Source: Alistipes sp. CAG:435 (GTDB lineage Bacteria; Bacteroidota; Bacteroidia; Bacteroidales; UBA932). Taken from it: a stretch of DNA of 64,000 nt. The stretch spans positions 62,001-126,000 of the forward strand of contig FR893173.1 of assembly GCA_000433355.1 (NCBI GenBank), given 5' to 3'. The notes below the pieces were generated by a model that saw only the letters and a program-made list of their open reading frames with translations, was not told the origin of the DNA and ran no database searches. The translations under genes and the position numbers were made by a program. Positions 43,258-51,330 of this stretch are shown here, one piece after another; position 1 is the stretch's first letter, and every line of letters begins with the position of its first letter.

Positions 43258-44429
43258 TGGATAAAAGAAGAATAGCGATACTCGGCTCGACCGGTTCGAT
43301 CGGCAGGCAGACCCTGGATGTGATCAGGGAGCACAGGGATCTTTTTGAGGTTGAGATGCTTACCTGCAAGGGCAGCTGGGAGCTGATGGCCAGCCAGGCC
43401 AAAGAGTTTGACGCCAACAACGCGGTCATCTGCGACGAGACCAAGTACAAGGACCTTGCGGACGCGTTGGACGGCACTGACACGAAGGTGTTCGCGGGAA
43501 TGAAGTCGGTCTGCGACCTGGTTACAAGCGACAGGGTGGACATAGTGGTGGCTGCTATGGTCGGGTTCAGCGGGCTCGCCCCGACAATGGCCGCGATCGG
43601 CGCCGGAAAAGTCATCGCCCTGGCCAACAAGGAGACCCTCGTGGCTGCCGGCTCGATCGTGATGGAGATGTCTAAGAAATACCACGCCCCTATCCTTCCT
43701 GTGGACTCAGAGCACTCGGCGATATTCCAATGCCTGCTGTCGGCACAGGGCAACGCCATCCGTAAGATTCACTTAACCGCCTCCGGCGGGCCTTTCAGGA
43801 CCTGGGACAAGGAGCGGATCAGCGCGGCGACAAAGGATATGGCGCTCAAGCACCCGAACTGGAGTATGGGTGCCAAGATCACAATCGACTCAGCCACAAT
43901 GATGAACAAAGGCTTCGAGGTGATCGAGGCGAGGTGGCTCTTCGACACCCATTGCGACAGGATCAACGTCGTTGTCCACCCGGAGTCCATCATCCATTCC
44001 ATGATTGAATATGAGGACGGATCCGTCATCGCACAGCTCGCCTGCCCGGATATGAGGGAGCCTATCCAGTTCGCCATCGGATTCCCGGAGCGGCTTCCGC
44101 TCGCGAACAAAAAACTGGACTTCGCGGAACTCGGCGGGATCACGTTCTTCAAGCCTGACACCGAGAAGTTCCCGGCGTTGGCGCTGGCCTACAAGGCGAT
44201 GGAGCGGGGCGGGAATATTCCTTGCGCCCTGAACGCGGCGAACGAGGCGGCAGTGGCGGCGTACCTTCACGACAGGATCTCTTTCTACGGGATCACGGAC
44301 ATTGTCGGAGAATGCATCGAATGCACACCGTTCATAAAAGAACCGTCCGTCGAGGACATATTCAAGACAAACGAGGAAATATATTCATTGGCCCAAAGGA
44401 AGATTGAGGGCATAGCTAAGAAAGGTTGA
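43257..44429 (+). CDS. dxr: 1-deoxy-D-xylulose 5-phosphate reductoisomerase
   Basis: 390 residues, full length. NADPH-binding ILGSTGSIGRQTLDVI at the N-terminus, ALANKETLVAAGSIVM near 121, and the metal-binding VDSEHSAIFQCL near 148 are clear. It makes MEP, the committed step of isoprenoid synthesis. It is coupled by overlapping codons to the M23 gene before and rseP after, an order common in Bacteroidota. Confidence 0.97.
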   Translation: MDKRRIAILGSTGSIGRQTLDVIREHRDLFEVEMLTCKGSWELMASQAKEFDANNAVICDETKYKDLADALDGTDTKVFAGMKSVCDLVTSDRVDIVVAAMVGFSGLAPTMAAIGAGKVIALANKETLVAAGSIVMEMSKKYHAPILPVDSEHSAIFQCLLSAQGNAIRKIHLTASGGPFRTWDKERISAATKDMALKHPNWSMGAKITIDSATMMNKGFEVIEARWLFDTHCDRINVVVHPESIIHSMIEYEDGSVIAQLACPDMREPIQFAIGFPERLPLANKKLDFAELGGITFFKPDTEKFPALALAYKAMERGGNIPCALNAANEAAVAAYLHDRISFYGITDIVGECIECTPFIKEPSVEDIFKTNEEIYSLAQRKIEGIAKKG

Positions 44430-45769
44430 TGATGGTTGTTCTGATGAAGATTCTGCAAGTCATTCTTGCGCTTTCGATACTTATTGTCATCCACGAGTTC
44501 GGGCACTTCACGTTCGCGAAGCTGTTCGGGATCCGGGTGGATAAATTCTTTCTTTTCTTCGATGCCGGCGGCACCAAGTTGTTCAGTACCAAGGGGAAAT
44601 GGTTCACCAGGATATTCCCGAAAGCGAAGGATTGGGAGACTGAATATGGAATCGGCTGGCTGCCGCTTGGCGGTTACTGCAAGATCTGCGGGATGATAGA
44701 CGAGTCGATGGACCTTGAGTCGATTAAGAAAGATCCGCAGCCGTGGGAATTCCGCACCAAGAAGGCCTGGCAGAGGCTTCTGGTGATGGGCGGCGGCGTG
44801 CTCTACAACTTCATATTCGCGATTATCGCCTACATCGGAATTATGGCCATCTGGGGCAGCGCCTACATCAGCAACGAGGGCAGTCAGATCTATACCAATG
44901 AGTTAGGTGTCGAGCTTGGCTTCCGCAACGGCGACCACATCATCAGGATGGATGAATATGTTCCCGAGAATTTCGGGATGCTTCAGGCGGATCTGGCGCG
45001 CAGGAATGTCAGCAAGGTCACTGTTCTGAGGGACAATGACACGGTGGATCTCTACATCGACCGCTCGAAGATCGGGGCGGTGCTCAACACTCCTGGAGTG
45101 TTCGACCTCGCCGTGCCGTTCGTGATCGATTCTGTGATGAGCGCGTCGGAGAACTCTGCCGCCGGTCTTCTGCACGACGATAGGATCATCGCCATAGACA
45201 GCGTCAGCACTCCTTTTGTGCAGGATTCCAGAAAATACCTTTCGGAAGTCAAAGGCGGGACCGTCACGGCCACGATCCTACGTGGTTCAGACACGCTTTC
45301 CGTACCGCTTCAGGTGGACACGGCTGGCAGGATCGGGGTCTTTATGCAGATTCCGGGGGTGATGACGAAGGAATATTCATTGGTCAGCGCCATCCCAGCG
45401 GGAGTCAAGCTGACTTTCGACACCATCGGGGGATATCTTCAGGATCTGAAGCTGGTGGCTTCGCCAAGCACTGAGGCCTACAAGTCAGTGGGCAGCTTCA
45501 TCGCCATCGGGCAGGTCTTCCCGGCGACGTGGGACTGGTACAGGTTCCTGAATATTCTTGCGTTGCTTTCGATTATGCTCGGGGTGATGAACCTTCTGCC
45601 GATTCCGGCACTTGACGGCGGGCACATCGTGTTCTGCCTCTATGAGATGGTAACTGGACGGAAGCCGAGCGACAGGTTCCTCACGGCGGCGCAGATTGTC
45701 GGGATGTTGCTGCTGCTGTTGCTGATGGTACTGGCTTTCGGAAACGACATCGCACGGTTGATACGGTAG
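44429..45769 (+). CDS. rseP: RseP-type site-2 membrane protease (M50)
   Basis: About 446 residues from the ATG at 44429, overlapping the dxr stop as TGATG; ATG 44444 (MKILQVIL) is an alternative. The zinc motif HEFGH lies in the first transmembrane helix, followed by a PDZ-like periplasmic region (about 160-320) and the second catalytic block NLLPIPALDGGH near 390. RseP cuts anti-sigma factors or signal-peptide remnants inside the membrane. It could act on the membrane-anchored sigma partner at 15,915, which is only inference. Confidence 0.95.
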   Translation: MMVVLMKILQVILALSILIVIHEFGHFTFAKLFGIRVDKFFLFFDAGGTKLFSTKGKWFTRIFPKAKDWETEYGIGWLPLGGYCKICGMIDESMDLESIKKDPQPWEFRTKKAWQRLLVMGGGVLYNFIFAIIAYIGIMAIWGSAYISNEGSQIYTNELGVELGFRNGDHIIRMDEYVPENFGMLQADLARRNVSKVTVLRDNDTVDLYIDRSKIGAVLNTPGVFDLAVPFVIDSVMSASENSAAGLLHDDRIIAIDSVSTPFVQDSRKYLSEVKGGTVTATILRGSDTLSVPLQVDTAGRIGVFMQIPGVMTKEYSLVSAIPAGVKLTFDTIGGYLQDLKLVASPSTEAYKSVGSFIAIGQVFPATWDWYRFLNILALLSIMLGVMNLLPIPALDGGHIVFCLYEMVTGRKPSDRFLTAAQIVGMLLLLLLMVLAFGNDIARLIR

Positions 45770-45773
45770 CCGC

Positions 45774-45857
45774 GGTCACTTCGATGCTTCGGTAGACTCA
45801 GCGACCACAAGTTCAGTGGCCGAAAGTGTCCGGTCGCTGAGCCTGTCGAAGCGACAA
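45774..45857. repeat. Dispersed palindromic repeat cluster downstream of rseP
   Basis: Contains GTCGCTGAGCCTGTCGAAGC followed by GAC, plus two diverged partial copies (GGTCACTTCGATGCTTCGGT and TCAGCGACCACAAGTTCAGT). It fills most of the 219-base gap after rseP and may serve as its terminator. Confidence 0.65.
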
Positions 45858-45934
45858 AAGAGAACACAGGAGCACTCATCACTGATTATCAATATATTGC
45901 ATCAACAAAACGAGAGTATTCAGACCGCTTGGAA

Positions 45935-45966
45935 TTTGATGTTTTTAGAAGTTTAGCGTAACTTTG
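45935..45966 (+). promoter_or_regulatory. Promoter for the DUF4837 gene
   Basis: TTTG at 45935-45938 and TAACTTTG at 45959-45966 are 20 bases apart. The start codon is 22 bases downstream. Confidence 0.75.
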
Positions 45967-45988
45967 CAACCAGAAAAACAACACAAAG

Positions 45989-46996
45989 ATGAAAAAGATA
46001 ATCAAGACCGTCATCTGCATCGCGGCGCTGATCAGCGCGGTTTCCTGCATGAACAACACGAAAACCCTCCTGCCTAATGTCTCGGGCAAGGCTGGTGAAG
46101 TCATCATCGTGGTAGGCAAGGACAACTGGGAAGGGAATCTGGGCAACGAGATCGGCGGGTTATTGGCAAGAGACTGCGAGTACCTGCCGCAAAGGGAACC
46201 ATTATATTCATTGGTCAATCTTTCGCCGGGAGCGTTCTCGGACATGTTCAAACTCCACAGGAACATAGTGATCTTCAACATTGACTCGACTGTCGTCAAG
46301 CAAGGCGTCGTCTATAGGACTGATGTCTGGGCACATCCGCAGTGTGTGATCCAGGTCAACGCCTCATGCGCGGATTCCGCGATTGTTGTCCTTGAAAAAA
46401 ACGGTGAGAACATCACCGGAGCCATCGAGCAGGCCGAGAGGAACAGGGTCATCGCCAACACTCTGCTCTACGAGGAGTCCAAACTGGGGGACGTTGTCGC
46501 CAAAATGATAGGAGGAAGGGTACACTTCCCCGTAGGCTACAATCTGAAAAAGGTCACGGACGACTTCATCTGGATAGCGGACGAAAAGCAGTACAGCACC
46601 CAGGGTGTGTTCATCTATAAATACCCGGCAACGGACGAGGACCCGTTCTCGGAGGAGAACATCATTGCCAGACGCAACGTTTTTCTCAAGGAATATGTCC
46701 CTGCGACAGCCGAGAATTCCTACATGACCACAAGTGTGTTCGTCAAACCGGGAATAAAGTTCCTCAAGTACCACAATCTGGATTTCGTGGAGACCAGAGG
46801 TCTTTGGGAGGTCTATAACGACTACATGGGCGGCCCGTTCGTCTCACATTCGTTCTACAGCAAGGACGGAAAGGACATCATCGTGCTGGAGGCATGGGTC
46901 TATGCTCCGAAATATGACAAACGACAGTATCTTAGGCAGACAGAGTCTCTTTTGTACTCGTTTGAGTGGGATGAGGACGGAAATGATGGCAAATAG
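45989..46996 (+). CDS. DUF4837 family lipoprotein
   Basis: 335 residues with a lipoprotein signal ending in AVSCMNN. The body matches DUF4837: KAGEVIIVVGKDNWEG, LVNLSPGAFSDMFKLHRNIV, and LLYEESKLGDVVAKMIGG. The function is unknown, and it is found across Bacteroidota with a single copy. It stands alone with its own promoter, upstream of the tRNA-Glu promoter. Confidence 0.87.
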   Translation: MKKIIKTVICIAALISAVSCMNNTKTLLPNVSGKAGEVIIVVGKDNWEGNLGNEIGGLLARDCEYLPQREPLYSLVNLSPGAFSDMFKLHRNIVIFNIDSTVVKQGVVYRTDVWAHPQCVIQVNASCADSAIVVLEKNGENITGAIEQAERNRVIANTLLYEESKLGDVVAKMIGGRVHFPVGYNLKKVTDDFIWIADEKQYSTQGVFIYKYPATDEDPFSEENIIARRNVFLKEYVPATAENSYMTTSVFVKPGIKFLKYHNLDFVETRGLWEVYNDYMGGPFVSHSFYSKDGKDIIVLEAWVYAPKYDKRQYLRQTESLLYSFEWDEDGNDGK

Positions 46997-47017
46997 GGCA
47001 AATATCGTCCGAATTAT

Positions 47018-47048
47018 TTTGTAAGGTCGAAAATTATCCATATATTTG
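47018..47048 (+). promoter_or_regulatory. Promoter for tRNA-Glu, rpsT and tRNA-Pro
   Basis: TTTG at 47018-47021 and TATATTTG at 47041-47048 have exactly 19 bases between. A small leader hairpin (AGACAG pairing with CTGTCT, about 47063-47088) precedes the tRNA. Confidence 0.8.
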
Positions 47049-47089
47049 CATCCCAATTTGGCAGACAGCCTTATGGGTATACCTGTCTT

Positions 47090-47161
47090 GGTGGGTTCGT
47101 ATAACGGTTAGTACTCGGGATTTTCATTCCCGCAATAGGAGTTCGATTCTCCTACCCACTA
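47090..47161 (+). tRNA. tRNA-Glu (anticodon TTC)
   Basis: Cloverleaf with acceptor GGTGGGT/ACCCACT (G-U first pair), anticodon loop TTTTCAT on stem CGGGA/TCCCG, and T-loop TTCGATT on stem AGGAG/CTCCT. CCA is not encoded. Confidence 0.95.
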
Positions 47162-47183
47162 CAAATATTAAAAAATAAGAACG

Positions 47184-47438
47184 ATGGCAAATCACGCATC
47201 AGCAAAAAAGGCCAATCGCCAAAGCGAGAGGCGCAGATTGCATAATAAGTATTATGCAAAGACGACGAGGAACGCGATCCGCGCGATTCGTAACACTACA
47301 GACAAGAAGGCTGCCGAGGATGGCGCTCCTAAGGTCTATAAGATGATTGACAAACTCGCAAAGATTGGAGTCATTCACAAGAACAAGGCTGCCAATCTCA
47401 AGAGTGGTATTGCGGTTTATATCAATAAGCTCGCATAA
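47184..47438 (+). CDS. rpsT: 30S ribosomal protein S20
   Basis: 84 residues, highly basic and helical, starting MANHASAKKANRQSERRRLH, the usual S20 opening. It binds 16S rRNA early in 30S assembly. It follows tRNA-Glu by 22 bases and precedes tRNA-Pro, so it is probably cotranscribed with both. A hairpin (GAAAGGCAG/CTGCCTTTC) follows the stop. Confidence 0.96.
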   Translation: MANHASAKKANRQSERRRLHNKYYAKTTRNAIRAIRNTTDKKAAEDGAPKVYKMIDKLAKIGVIHKNKAANLKSGIAVYINKLA

Positions 47439-47448
47439 AGAAGCATCC

Positions 47449-47476
47449 GAAAGGCAGTCTCCCGAGGCTGCCTTTC
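47449..47476 (+). other. Hairpin between rpsT and tRNA-Pro
   Basis: GAAAGGCAG and CTGCCTTTC form a 9-bp stem over a 10-base loop, followed by an A-rich rather than T-rich stretch. It looks more like a processing or stability element than a terminator on this strand. Confidence 0.5.
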
Positions 47477-47492
47477 AAGTCAAAAAAATTAT

Positions 47493-47565
47493 CGGGATGT
47501 AGCGCAGTTGGTAGCGCACTACGTTCGGGACGTAGGGGTCGTCCGTTCGAGTCGGATCATCCCGA
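47493..47565 (+). tRNA. tRNA-Pro (anticodon CGG)
   Basis: Cloverleaf with acceptor CGGGATG/CATCCCG, anticodon loop TTCGGGA on stem CTACG/CGTAG giving CGG, and T-loop TTCGAGT. CCA is not encoded. A strong hairpin begins at its 3' end. Confidence 0.95.
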
Positions 47566-47598
47566 CAAAGGGTTGGAACTTTCGTTCCAACCCTTTGT
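47565..47598 (+). terminator. Hairpin directly after tRNA-Pro
   Basis: ACAAAGGGTTGGAAC (47565-47579) pairs perfectly with GTTCCAACCCTTTGT (47584-47598) around a 4-base loop. No T run follows. The same left arm could also pair with the second copy of the right arm 111 bases later. Confidence 0.6.
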
Positions 47599-47712
47599 CG
47601 TATTACCCCTCACCCCGACCCCTCTCCCTAGCGGAGAAGGGACACGCGCCGGAGGCGCTTCCTGCCGGCTTCGCCGGCTGTCCTTCTCGCTTTCGTTCCA
47701 ACCCTTTGTCGT
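47579..47712. repeat. Structured insertion flanked by 23-bp direct repeats
   Basis: The 23-mer beginning CTTTCGTTCCAACCCTTT occurs at 47579-47601 and again at 47690-47712. The 88 bases between can fold with an outer stem (GAGAAGG and CCTTCTC) and two inner hairpins, GCGCCGGAGGCGC and GCCGGCTTCGCCGGC. Confidence 0.75.
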
Positions 47713-47717
47713 TTTGC

Positions 47718-47749
47718 ATAAAAAAAAGGAAGCGGACAATCCGCCTCCA
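47718..47749 (-). terminator. Terminator of the SusC/SusD operon
   Basis: On the minus strand GGAGGCGGATTGTCCGCTTCC forms a stem and is followed by a run of eight or more T. It lies 24 bases after the stop of the last operon gene. Confidence 0.8.
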
Positions 47750-47772
47750 TTCAAATATTCAAAATTCCTGAA

Positions 47773-49785
47773 TCAAAGTTTCTGCATCAGGATGTTCTCG
47801 TAGGTCTTATCGCCGACGGCGTAGCCGGTGTAGGAGGTTCCGTCGAAGAGTAGGAACTTGTAGCCGGTCAGGCTCATCTCCGAGCCTGCGGTCGTGCGCC
47901 AGTGCAGAAGTCCGTCATCGCAGAAACCGAATTCCATACTGCTGGACTGATCCCAGATTCCGGTATAAAGGTTGGCGACGAAGCCGAAGACCACGTTCAG
48001 GTAGCTGAACTCACCGAGATTCTGAGACTGCAAACGGATGCAATGCTCCTCCGGGATGTAAGTTCCGGTGATCGCCGGAGAGTACGAGCTGTAGTTGCAC
48101 AAACCCTTGATCATCACGGTGTTCTCTCCAGTCTTGATGATGTCCACACGGAAGGATTCCGTGCTCGCCTGATTGCTGTCGGAAGTCTTCACGTCAGCGT
48201 TCACGATGTAGGCTCCGACAAAATCATCCAGACTCACGGCTTTGAACTTGTCCGCATGTGATGCCAGAACGGTTGAATCCGTGACATAGACCTTGTCTCC
48301 GTACCTGTTGGTAACCTCAGCGAGGACTCGATAGGCTCCACCTTCCGAAAGTCCCTGATAATAAAGGGTAAGCCCGTCCGGTCCTTCACTTGCGGCAAGG
48401 TTATCCGCGTCTAATTTAGATCCTATTCCAAGAATCTGGTCAAGAGGATAGTTCTCCTCATAATAATCAAGCACATCCTTATCCATCATAATGTAACGCA
48501 CAGACGCGGCGTTCCTCGTACGAATTTTCCAGACCATAGTGGAATACGGGTCAACACTGTAAGGGCTGATGCTGAACTCCAGAACCTCTGGAGCTATCGT
48601 GCCGTCCGGATCGTAGGTGAAGCGTATGGCAATCATCTCGCCAGGCTTGCCTTCCGCATCAAAAGGCACGGCTATCAACGTGTTGGACGGAACCGACGGA
48701 GTCCACTGCTGTGTGTTTTCGGAGAATGTCCGGATGTCATCCCGCTGGCCAAGACAGATCTGCTTGTAAACCTTGTTCAGTTCCGCGGTGTCTCCGGTGA
48801 CGTCGCCTTCCACAACCACGGCTTTGCATGAAGAAGTGAAGCTGTTGAACTCAAAGGAGAATTTTCCGTCACCCTCGTAAGTCGCCGCGACAACCGGATC
48901 GTTGTCGTGGTCACCGGCGAAGACGATCTTCTCGGGACCGTAGCCGAACATTCCGTCCGTGACATAATAGACCAGGTTAAGGGTGAAAGTCTGCTTGCCG
49001 TCGAACGTGCAAGGGAAACGGTCATAAGAGGCTTCGTCACCGAGGTACTGGGCGATGTCTGAGACATAGACATATTCATCGCTGCCGCTGTAGTAGTAGC
49101 CTATCGACTGCCCCGGCACAACCACGGAATTGTCGCTGTTCACCTTGAAGAAGAAGTTGACACCGGCTCCCCAATCCAGAAGTCTGAATATGTTGGTGGT
49201 GCCTTTTGCGCGCTCCACCAGCATTCCACGCTGATAGCCTTCGTAGAACTGGGAGTAGTAATATGTCGCTGTCTGCTGCACCTGCTCGCCGCTTTCGGTG
49301 GTTCTCATATATGGTTCCCACTCCAGGGTGAACGATGCGGTAAGATCAAGGAAATCACTGTACTGTGTGATATAGGCCGGATCATCGCCGAGTTCCGCGT
49401 CCCTGCCGATTATGCAGAGGGAGGCGGTGACACTGGATCCAAGCACCACAGCGTTCATGTTCACGGTCACAGGGACCTCGACGCTGTACTGCCCGTCAGG
49501 AATGACCACCGTGTCACGTACAGAGAACAGGGACGCGTTCTTGCCGCTCTTCTGGAGCAACACACGGTAAGTGCCCTTGTTGCCGTTTCTGGCAAGCACA
49601 ACGGTGAACTCACCTTCCTTCGTTCCCTGCTCGAACTCTTTCACAAGGCTTTTCTGGACAAAATGGATCTCCTTGTTGTCCGAATCATTGGGAGAGGCCA
49701 TCTCGCCGATCTGCTCCTGATCGCAGGCGACCAAGGAAAGCAGCGCGGCGGAGGCGCACAACAATATTCTTAAAAACTTTTCCAT
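47773..49785 (-). CDS. Surface lipoprotein of the SusCD operon, function unknown
   Basis: 670 residues. The signal peptide ends in lipobox LVAC followed by DQEQ. Residues about 40-140 look like a Calx-beta-type sandwich (GEFTVVLARNGNKGTYRVLL). The remainder is beta-rich with YYSGSDEYVYVSDIAQYLGD and a final YKFLLFDGTSYTGYAVGDKT strand pair. Its position one base after SusD is where SusE/SusF-like ligand-binding lipoproteins usually sit, so a substrate-capture role is likely. I do not recognise a named family. Confidence 0.7.
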   Translation of the reverse strand: MEKFLRILLCASAALLSLVACDQEQIGEMASPNDSDNKEIHFVQKSLVKEFEQGTKEGEFTVVLARNGNKGTYRVLLQKSGKNASLFSVRDTVVIPDGQYSVEVPVTVNMNAVVLGSSVTASLCIIGRDAELGDDPAYITQYSDFLDLTASFTLEWEPYMRTTESGEQVQQTATYYYSQFYEGYQRGMLVERAKGTTNIFRLLDWGAGVNFFFKVNSDNSVVVPGQSIGYYYSGSDEYVYVSDIAQYLGDEASYDRFPCTFDGKQTFTLNLVYYVTDGMFGYGPEKIVFAGDHDNDPVVAATYEGDGKFSFEFNSFTSSCKAVVVEGDVTGDTAELNKVYKQICLGQRDDIRTFSENTQQWTPSVPSNTLIAVPFDAEGKPGEMIAIRFTYDPDGTIAPEVLEFSISPYSVDPYSTMVWKIRTRNAASVRYIMMDKDVLDYYEENYPLDQILGIGSKLDADNLAASEGPDGLTLYYQGLSEGGAYRVLAEVTNRYGDKVYVTDSTVLASHADKFKAVSLDDFVGAYIVNADVKTSDSNQASTESFRVDIIKTGENTVMIKGLCNYSSYSPAITGTYIPEEHCIRLQSQNLGEFSYLNVVFGFVANLYTGIWDQSSSMEFGFCDDGLLHWRTTAGSEMSLTGYKFLLFDGTSYTGYAVGDKTYENILMQKL

Positions 49786-51326
49786 TATGGATTCTGATCT
49801 TCTTCGTTAATGTTAGGGTTGTTGTTGATCTCATCCTGAGGGATGGTCATCACCCAGTCGTATGTGTCAGGGTTGGTGAGGTTGATGCCGTTGCCGGACA
49901 TCGTGGAGATGCACTCCTCGGCGAATCCGTCGGAGGTCTTCCTATCGATTCCCTGGCCGAGACGGCGCACATCGACAAGACGGCCGAACTCACCCCAAAG
50001 CTCGATCCTCTTCTGCACGAGAATATTCTCAAGCAGGGAGCCGGTCCAGGATGTCGTGAGCGAGCCGAGCATTGTCCCGTCAAGGTTGGAGGCGTCAAAG
50101 GTGGCGTCCCTCTTCTGCATCACGGCGTTGAGGTAGCGGACAGCCTTGTCCTTGTCCCCGAGACGGAGGGCGGCCTCGGCAGCGTCAAAGTAGAACTCTT
50201 CGACCCTCATATAAATGTAGTCCCCAAGCCAGGCGGCAACATTCGTGAACTTGAACTTCTTGGAGATGTACGGAGACTCCTTGTCATCCGGATCCCACCA
50301 GGCCCGGCGGATGTCCCCGGGGCGGATCTGCTTGTAAAGACTGGAGTTGATCAGCTTAGGGGCGGACTGGGCATAGGCCCCGTCCACGTTGTCCATGTGA
50401 GCGAAGAAACTGGCGTAGCCTCCGGCCTGCTCGGTGTTCTCGATCCCGGCGCCCCACATCACGTTGGAAGCGGAGAGGGAGTTCATTCCGTTCATCAGCT
50501 CGGAAGTCCCGCCGATCGAATATTCCTCGGACTTTATGATCTTCTCCGAAGCGGCCAAAGCGGTCTCCCAATTTCCCGCAGCCAAAGCTACACGAGCCTT
50601 GATGCCGAGGGCGACATAATAGGAAATATGGGATTTTGTGCCTCCGAGGACAGACGCGTCACCTTTTTCGAGCAGATCGATGGCCGTGTCAAGGTCTGAG
50701 TTGATCTGTGCGAAGACTGTCTCAAGGTTCTCACGCTTCTTGCCGACGAAATCCTTGCCGGTAGGCTCGGTGTAGATCGGCACGCAAGGGTCTGACCAAC
50801 GGAACTTTTCCTGCAATGCGCTGTAAGGCGGACGGGCGAACCAGTTCGCCAGATTGAAATATGACAGGGCACGGATCGCATAGGCGTTGCCGAGCACATA
50901 GTCCACATCGACCTCGCTTCCGGTCATCGTCTTCTCGGCGGAGATCACATAGTTGGCGTTGGAGATCCAAGTGTAGTTGGCGTTCCACACGTCATACGGA
51001 CGGAAACTGTCCGAAGTGTAGAACGACTTCACGTTGTAGCAGTGGTCGTACCAGAACCACCCGTTGCCTTGGCTCTGCATAATGAAGTCATCGGCCATCG
51101 ACTCAAGTGCGATGTTGTAGGCGGAGATTCCGAAGCACTGGTGGGCGTTTCCACCGGTTGACCAACCGGCGGTCCACATTGTCCTGTATATTCCGTCAAC
51201 GATGGTCACGGCCGTGGTCGCCGACTTCAGGAGATCCTCTCCGGAGCCGGAATCCGTAGGCTGGAACTCCAGGTTGCAGGAAACGGCGCAAATGGCCGCC
51301 GACATTATTGATAGTATCTTTTTCAT
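49785..51326 (-). CDS. SusD/RagB family nutrient-binding lipoprotein
   Basis: 513 residues with lipobox AVSC followed by NLEF. SusD marks are clear: an N-terminal FQPTDSGSGEDLL segment, TPR-like helices (DYVLGNAYAIRALSYFNLAN, ARPPYSALQ), and a C-terminal YDWVMTIPQDEINNNPN, where the family's terminal IPQDEINNNP motif is nearly invariant. It caps the SusC barrel at the cell surface and captures substrate. It starts 4 bases after SusC. Confidence 0.95.
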   Translation of the reverse strand: MKKILSIMSAAICAVSCNLEFQPTDSGSGEDLLKSATTAVTIVDGIYRTMWTAGWSTGGNAHQCFGISAYNIALESMADDFIMQSQGNGWFWYDHCYNVKSFYTSDSFRPYDVWNANYTWISNANYVISAEKTMTGSEVDVDYVLGNAYAIRALSYFNLANWFARPPYSALQEKFRWSDPCVPIYTEPTGKDFVGKKRENLETVFAQINSDLDTAIDLLEKGDASVLGGTKSHISYYVALGIKARVALAAGNWETALAASEKIIKSEEYSIGGTSELMNGMNSLSASNVMWGAGIENTEQAGGYASFFAHMDNVDGAYAQSAPKLINSSLYKQIRPGDIRRAWWDPDDKESPYISKKFKFTNVAAWLGDYIYMRVEEFYFDAAEAALRLGDKDKAVRYLNAVMQKRDATFDASNLDGTMLGSLTTSWTGSLLENILVQKRIELWGEFGRLVDVRRLGQGIDRKTSDGFAEECISTMSGNGINLTNPDTYDWVMTIPQDEINNNPNINEEDQNP

Positions 51327-51330
51327 TCCG

